Shown piece by piece: positions 60,121 to 64,000 of a DNA stretch of 64,000 bases. The DNA comes from JBFIHF01 sp964411125. Lineage in GTDB: Bacteria; Myxococcota_A; Bradymonadia; Bradymonadales; Bradymonadaceae. Under the pieces are notes generated by a model. It made no database searches. It was not told the DNA's origin and saw only the letters and a list, made by a program, of their open reading frames with translations. The DNA is taken from positions 1 through 64,000 of the forward strand of contig CAYPJU010000013.1 of NCBI GenBank assembly GCA_964411125.1, given 5' to 3'. Position 1 is the stretch's first letter, and every line of letters starts with the position of its first letter. A program made the translations under genes and the position numbers.

Positions 60121-60917
60121 AGCTCTCGAATTTCGACGTCGTGTTGATCGGATGCGGCCAGATGGGGAGCGCGCTGATCCGGGGGGCAGTCGCCCGCGGC
60201 GTACTGCGCGCAGAACGCGTGACGCTCGTCGACGCCGACCCCGACAAGGTCACCGCCCTCGCCGGCTCGATCGACTCACCCGAGGTCGTCCCCGAGCGGG
60301 GGGATCGAACGCTGTGGATCGTCGCGGTGAAACCATGGGACGTCGCGACGGCACTCGCCGAGCAAGAACTCGCGCCCGAAGACGTGGTCGTTTCGGTGGC
60401 GGCGGGCACCACGCTCGCCACGATCGGCGGCGCAGCGGGGTCCCCCCGGTCCGTGGTGCGTGCGATGCCCAACACTCCCGCCCTCATCGGGCGCGGCATC
60501 ACCGGGATTTACGGCGAGGACGACGAGGCGGTCTCCGTGGTGAGAGAGCTCTTCGAGGCCGTCGGGGATGTGGTGGTGCTCGACAAGGAATCGCAGTTCG
60601 ACGCCGTGACCGCAGTGAGCGGAAGCGGCCCGGCCTACGTGTTCCTGGCGATCGAGGCCCTGGCAGACGGCGGCGTCTTGATGGGTTTGGGCCGCGAGAC
60701 CGCGCTGCGACTCGCGGTCGCAACGGTCGAGGGAGCCGCGGCGCTGGCGAGCGAGACCGGGGACGCGCCGAGTGTGTTGAAAGACCGCGTCGCTAGCCCG
60801 GGCGGGACTACGATCGCAGGGCTCGAAGCACTGGAATCGAAAGGATTTCGGGGAGCACTCATCGCGGCCGTCCGCGCGGCGGCGGAGCGGAGCAGAGCCC
60901 TCGGTCAGGACGACTGA
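60117..60917 (+). CDS. proC: Pyrroline-5-carboxylate reductase
   Basis: A 266-residue enzyme that makes proline from pyrroline-5-carboxylate with NAD(P)H. A Rossmann domain (VVLIGCGQMGSALIRG; LWIVAVKPWDV; VVSVAAGTTL; VVRAMPNTPALIGRG) is followed by a helical dimerisation domain with AVSGSGPAYVFLAIEALADGG and LKDRVASPGGTTIAGLEALE. Full length. Its 3' end overlaps the convergent divIVA gene by 13 nt. It is the last gene of the maf-yggS-proC operon. Confidence 0.96.
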   Translation: MKLSNFDVVLIGCGQMGSALIRGAVARGVLRAERVTLVDADPDKVTALAGSIDSPEVVPERGDRTLWIVAVKPWDVATALAEQELAPEDVVVSVAAGTTLATIGGAAGSPRSVVRAMPNTPALIGRGITGIYGEDDEAVSVVRELFEAVGDVVVLDKESQFDAVTAVSGSGPAYVFLAIEALADGGVLMGLGRETALRLAVATVEGAAALASETGDAPSVLKDRVASPGGTTIAGLEALESKGFRGALIAAVRAAAERSRALGQDD

Positions 60918-61465
60918 AGCTCGCGCTCGATCTCGCGCGATTCGACCCACTCGGGCGTCTTCTGCGAGTCGATGAGGTGCAGGTGCATCTCGAGCGTCGC
61001 GCGAAGCTCGGAGACCGCTCGGACCCGTCGTTCCCGCAACTCGCGAACCTCTTCGCGCGCCTCTGTCACCTCGACCTGTGCTGCCGCGCTCGCCCGCTCG
61101 GCCTCCGCCTGCGCCACTTCCCGGATGCGGTCGGCATCCGCCTGAGCTTCGGCCCGGATGCGCTGAGCCTCGAGCTCCGCTTCCGCCACGAGCACCTCGG
61201 CCTCGCGCTCCGCCCTCTCTTTGGTCTCGATCGCGGTGGTCCGAGCCATCTCCAGGGTCTCTTGGAGGGACTTCTCGCGCCGCCGGTAGTCGGCGAGCTC
61301 GGTGCGAGCGGTCGTCAGTTCTCGTTCGTGCTGGCGGCAGAGCTGGACGAGGTCTTCGAGCTCTCGCGCCACGACGACGAGGAACTCGCGCACCTGGTCG
61401 GTGTCGTAGCCGCGGAATCGGCTCTCGAAGCGTTGGTGGGCGATGTCTTCGCTACTGAACTTCAT
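60905..61465 (-). CDS. DivIVA-domain cell-pole/division protein
   Basis: A 186-residue coiled-coil protein. The N-terminal lipid-binding domain reads MKFSSEDIAHQRFESRFRGYDTDQVREFL, with the R-F/R-G-Y-D-x-x-V pattern of DivIVA. The rest is a long Glu/Ala/Arg coiled coil (40-175). DivIVA proteins mark curved membranes at poles and septa and recruit partners. It sits next to yggS-proC, as divIVA often does in Gram-positives, but here on the opposite strand. GGAGGT precedes the ATG at 61465. Confidence 0.9.
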   Translation of the reverse strand: MKFSSEDIAHQRFESRFRGYDTDQVREFLVVVARELEDLVQLCRQHERELTTARTELADYRRREKSLQETLEMARTTAIETKERAEREAEVLVAEAELEAQRIRAEAQADADRIREVAQAEAERASAAAQVEVTEAREEVRELRERRVRAVSELRATLEMHLHLIDSQKTPEWVESREIERELQSS

Positions 61466-61568
61466 GCGGACCTCCGTGTGCCGAACTATCCTACATCGAC
61501 GTGGAAAGATCCGAAGTTTTTGGCGCTGCCCCCCCCTGCGACGGGGGGATGGCGTTGCGGGAAGGGAC

Positions 61569-62729
61569 TCAGAGTTCGACGGCGCAGAACTGCTCGTAGT
61601 CGATGAAGCCCGTGAACTCCGCATCTTCGCCGCAAGCGGGGCAAGCCGGGTCGCGGCGCAGCTTCAGCTCCCGGAACTCGGTGCGGAGACCGTCGAACGC
61701 CAGGAGGCGTCCCTTGAGCGGCTCGCCGACCCCGAGGAGAAGCTTCACGACTTCGTTGGCCTGCAACAGTCCGATGATCCCCGGCAAAACGCCGAGGACA
61801 CCCGCTTCCTGGCACGACGGTGCGAACTCGGGCGGCGGCGGCTCCGGGTAGAGGCAGCGGTAGCAGGGACCGTCGTGGGGCACGAACGACGTGACCTGGC
61901 CCTCGAAGCGGTACACGGACCCGTGAACGTTCGGAATGTCGAGGTGCACGCAGGCGTCGTTGATGAGGTAGCGCGTCGGGAAGTTGTCGCCGCCGTCGAC
62001 GACGAGGTCGTAGCCCTCGAAAATCTCGAGCACGTTATCGCTCGTCAGCCGCGTTGGATACTTGTTCACGACGACGTCGGGATTCAGCCCGCGAATCGTC
62101 GCCTCCGCCGAGTCGACCTTGGGGGTGCCGACGCGGTCGTCCGTGTGCACGACCTGGCGCTGCAGGTTCGAACGATCCACCACGTCGTCGTCGATGATGC
62201 CGATCGTTCCGACACCGGCTGCCGCGAGGTAGAGAGCTGCGGGGCTACCGAGCCCCCCCGCCCCGAGCATCAGCACTTTCGAGTCGAGCAGCTTCTGCTG
62301 CCCCTTCTCCCCCACCTCCGGGATGATGAGGTGCCGGCTATAGCGCGTCTGCTGTTCGGACGTGAGCGCGCGCGGAATGTCGAACTTCAGCCCGCGCCGT
62401 TTCCACGCACCGAATCCGCCCGCCATCGACTCGACGTTCTCGTAACCGAGCTCCTCCAGCGTCCTTGCGGCGAGCGCGGACCGCGTCCCCCCCGCGCAGT
62501 AGACCACGACGGGCTTCGACTTGTCCGGAACCGCGCTCTCGATGCGCAGATCCAGCAGTCCTCGGGGAATGAAGATCGCGCCGGGGATGTGTCCGTCGAC
62601 GAACTCTTCCCGTTCGCGGCAATCGATGATGGTGACGTCTTCGTCATCGAGACGAGCGGCGACGCCGTCCACGTCGGTCTCACGAATCTCGGACTTCACG
62701 CGGCTGATGAGTTCGTCGAATGTCGGCAC
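61569..62729 (-). CDS. MoeB/ThiF-type adenylyltransferase with N-terminal rhodanese domain
   Basis: A 386-residue E1-like enzyme that adenylates, and probably thiolates, the C-terminus of a ubiquitin-like sulfur carrier (ThiS/MoaD/CysO type). The rhodanese domain comes first (about 15-115) with the active Cys78 in VVYCAGGTRS. The ThiF domain follows with the nucleotide loop GAGGLGSP (156-163), NLQRQVVHTDDRVG, a Cys in CQEAGVLGVLPG and zinc-binding CYRCLYP/CPACG pairs. MoeZ-type enzymes usually carry the rhodanese at the C-terminus. The GTG start at 62729 is set by AAGGAG upstream. No carrier gene is adjacent. Confidence 0.9.
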   Translation of the reverse strand: MPTFDELISRVKSEIRETDVDGVAARLDDEDVTIIDCREREEFVDGHIPGAIFIPRGLLDLRIESAVPDKSKPVVVYCAGGTRSALAARTLEELGYENVESMAGGFGAWKRRGLKFDIPRALTSEQQTRYSRHLIIPEVGEKGQQKLLDSKVLMLGAGGLGSPAALYLAAAGVGTIGIIDDDVVDRSNLQRQVVHTDDRVGTPKVDSAEATIRGLNPDVVVNKYPTRLTSDNVLEIFEGYDLVVDGGDNFPTRYLINDACVHLDIPNVHGSVYRFEGQVTSFVPHDGPCYRCLYPEPPPPEFAPSCQEAGVLGVLPGIIGLLQANEVVKLLLGVGEPLKGRLLAFDGLRTEFRELKLRRDPACPACGEDAEFTGFIDYEQFCAVEL

Positions 62730-62783
62730 TTCGTTCTCCTTGCTGCGCCCGCCTCACGACGAGCGACCGTGGTGTTCCGGCAA

Positions 62784-62812
62784 TCCATACCAGTCTAGTA
62801 GGGATTGTTCAA
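62784..62812 (-). promoter_or_regulatory. Candidate sigma70 promoter of the rhodanese-adenylyltransferase gene
   Basis: On the reverse strand TTGAAC (62807-62812) lies 17 nt from TATGGA (62784-62789), about 55 nt upstream of the GTG start. Both hexamers are moderate matches with correct spacing, in a locally AT-rich stretch. Confidence 0.42.
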
Positions 62813-62850
62813 CTCTTTGGATGCAACTCGAACGCGGAGGATTCGTAGTG

Positions 62851-62964
62851 CGCGGTGGCGGTGCGCGGTGCGCTGTGCGCTGTGCGCTGCCGGCGTCAGC
62901 CGGCGTCCGCGCGAAGCGCGGTGTAGCCCGGCGCGTAAGCGCCGGGGAGCGGCGAAAAGCGCCG
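62851..62964. repeat. Short direct repeats followed by four consecutive hairpins
   Basis: Reiterated 7-mers (GCGCGGT/GCGCTGT, about 62859-62890) lead into four hairpins within 76 nt: 62889-62904 (stem GCCGGC, loop GTCA), 62907-62921 (CCGCGC, loop GAA), 62927-62946 (CCCGGCGC, loop GTAA) and 62950-62964 (CGGCG, loop AAAAG). No T tract follows, so it is not a simple terminator. It occupies the space between the adenylyltransferase gene and prs. Confidence 0.8.
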
Positions 62965-63009
62965 AAGGCCCGCCACCACGCGACGTGTCCCATCCCCTCG
63001 TCTCGAACC

Positions 63010-63942
63010 CTAAAAGAGAGCGGAGACGGAGCGGCCGTCGTGAATGCGGGCGATGGCGGAGGCGAAGAGGTCGGCGGTGGAGAGGATCTCGATTTTGTCG
63101 GACGTCGACTCGACCGGCATCGTGTCGGTCACGATGACCTTGTCGATCCAGGCATTGTCGATGCGTTCCACCGCGCCGGGGCTGAAGACGGCGTGCGTCG
63201 CGGCCGCGATCACGTTCTTCGCGCCATGCTTCTTGAGGAACTCGGCTGCGGCGACGAGGGTGCCACCGCTGGCGATTTCGTCGTCGACGATCAACGCCGT
63301 CTTGCCCTCGACGTTTCCGATGAGATGAACCGCTTCGGGCTTGGTATTGTCGCCTACGCGGCGTTTGTCGATGATCGCGAACTGCAAGTCGAGGCGGTTC
63401 GCGTAGCGGCCGATGTCCTTTGCTTCTCCGACATCGGCGGCGACGAGGATCCAGTTGTCGAGGTCTTCGCGGCGAAGACGGTCACAAATCGGACCAGCGC
63501 CCAGCAGTTGGTCGACAGGGATGTCGAAGAAGCCCTGCGCCTGCGGGGTATGCAGGTCCATCGTCAAGACGCGGTCGGCGCCGGCCGTCTCGAGGAGGCG
63601 CGCGACGAGCTTCGCGGTGATGCTGATGCGCGGTCGGTCCTTCTTGTCGCTCCGGATGTAGGGGATGTACGGCATCACAGCCGTGATCCTCGCCGCCGAC
63701 GCAGACTTGAGGGCGTCGATCATCATCAGGAGCTCGAAGAAGTTGGTGTGCACGGGCGGGCAAGAGGTCTGAACGACGAAGACGTCGCACTCCCGGACGT
63801 TCTCGTCGACCTGGGTCATCAGGTTGTCGTTCGAGAACCTGACGGTGTGAGCCGCGCCGAGGGTGATGCCGAGATTTTTGCAGATCTCGTTCGCCAACTT
63901 CGGGTGACTACTACCCGAGAAAACCTTCAGCCGTGCTTCCAC
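63010..63942 (-). CDS. prs: Ribose-phosphate pyrophosphokinase
   Basis: A 310-residue PRPP synthase feeding nucleotide, His and Trp synthesis. The N-terminal KVFSGSSHPKLANEI is followed by the flexible ATP-binding region with IPYIRSDKKDRPRISITAKLVARLLETAGADRVLTMDLH. TALIVDDEIASGGTL is the PRPP-binding loop. The start appears to be GTG at 63942. The gene is complete and ends just upstream of the hairpin array. Downstream on the same strand, beyond about 280 nt, lies the adenylyltransferase gene. Confidence 0.95.
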   Translation of the reverse strand: MEARLKVFSGSSHPKLANEICKNLGITLGAAHTVRFSNDNLMTQVDENVRECDVFVVQTSCPPVHTNFFELLMMIDALKSASAARITAVMPYIPYIRSDKKDRPRISITAKLVARLLETAGADRVLTMDLHTPQAQGFFDIPVDQLLGAGPICDRLRREDLDNWILVAADVGEAKDIGRYANRLDLQFAIIDKRRVGDNTKPEAVHLIGNVEGKTALIVDDEIASGGTLVAAAEFLKKHGAKNVIAAATHAVFSPGAVERIDNAWIDKVIVTDTMPVESTSDKIEILSTADLFASAIARIHDGRSVSALF

Positions 63943-64000
63943 GTGCGCCTCGCGTTTGGGGACTGGGTCCAGTCACGTTGTACCTAACCGCCCGCAGCGC

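Noticed and set aside
1..64000. tRNA, rRNA and insertion-sequence genes were looked for across the window.
   Set aside because: No cloverleaf-like region with a T-loop signature, no rRNA-like conserved stretch and no transposase was recognised.

Overview
This is a GC-rich chromosomal window of about 64 kb. It is densely coded on both strands and contains one scaffold gap of 100 N at 15843-15942. Asn-Gly-Thr-rich lipoproteins with Cys-rich tails, a PEGA-domain Ser/Thr kinase, an AgmX/PglI-type protein, a DUF4388 protein, a sigma54 enhancer-binding regulator and many HEAT/TPR envelope proteins suggest a Gram-negative of the former Deltaproteobacteria (Myxococcota or Bradymonadota type), probably a draft or metagenome-derived genome. 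That placement is inferred from gene content. I saw no rRNA, tRNA, CRISPR array, insertion sequence or phage gene.

Layout. 1-7.4 kb: Rieske protein, MazG-like pyrophosphohydrolase, SPOR protein, alkyltransferase-like protein, outer-membrane protein, NAD kinase, CoA-transferase/SCP2 pair, a fused double Mla-type ATPase and a thioredoxin-fold protein without its cysteines. 7.5-17.3 kb: PpiD-like chaperone; then a reverse-strand series (Ser/Thr kinase, TPR protein, LD-carboxypeptidase, BtpA-like protein, RsgA); a repeat-rich lipoprotein broken by the gap; a DUF3592 protein. 17.3-23.2 kb: a compact RiPP cluster of the lasso type. 23.3-39.5 kb: MCE protein, O-antigen-ligase/TPR protein, sigma54 regulator, AgmX-like protein, RuvX-MltG, RND exporter, archaeal-type phosphoglycerate mutase, glycosidase, DUF4388 protein, AI-2E family transporter. 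40-51.6 kb: guaB-guaA, lipoprotein, giant TPR protein with a methyltransferase, double cNMP-binding protein, a lone rplC. 51.7-64 kb: YfgM/BamB pair, barrel protein, Asn-rich lipoprotein, orphan BMC shell protein, HEAT protein, Maf-YggS-ProC, DivIVA, rhodanese-adenylyltransferase and Prs.

The most interesting unit is the RiPP cluster: a 30-aa hydrophobic peptide ORF, a PqqD-like recognition element, a 58-aa precursor with the YxxPxL...G...LT leader signature, an asparagine-synthetase-like cyclase, an HPr-kinase-like enzyme, an ABC exporter and a nucleotidyltransferase. Tight spacing and 4-nt overlaps suggest one transcript. No B2 leader peptidase is present in the window, and the precursor's only possible ring acceptor (Asp46) lies ten residues from the start predicted by the usual penultimate-Thr rule. 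The product may therefore be a noncanonical, phosphorylated lasso-like peptide.

Other notable items are the tandem Mla-type ATPase whose degenerate motifs all fall in one composite ATP site, an orphan tandem BMC protein, a sigma54-like promoter with an upstream palindrome before an Asn-rich lipoprotein, and an array of four consecutive hairpins next to prs. Nine gene junctions use ATGA or GTGA start/stop overlaps, which fixes many of the starts given here.
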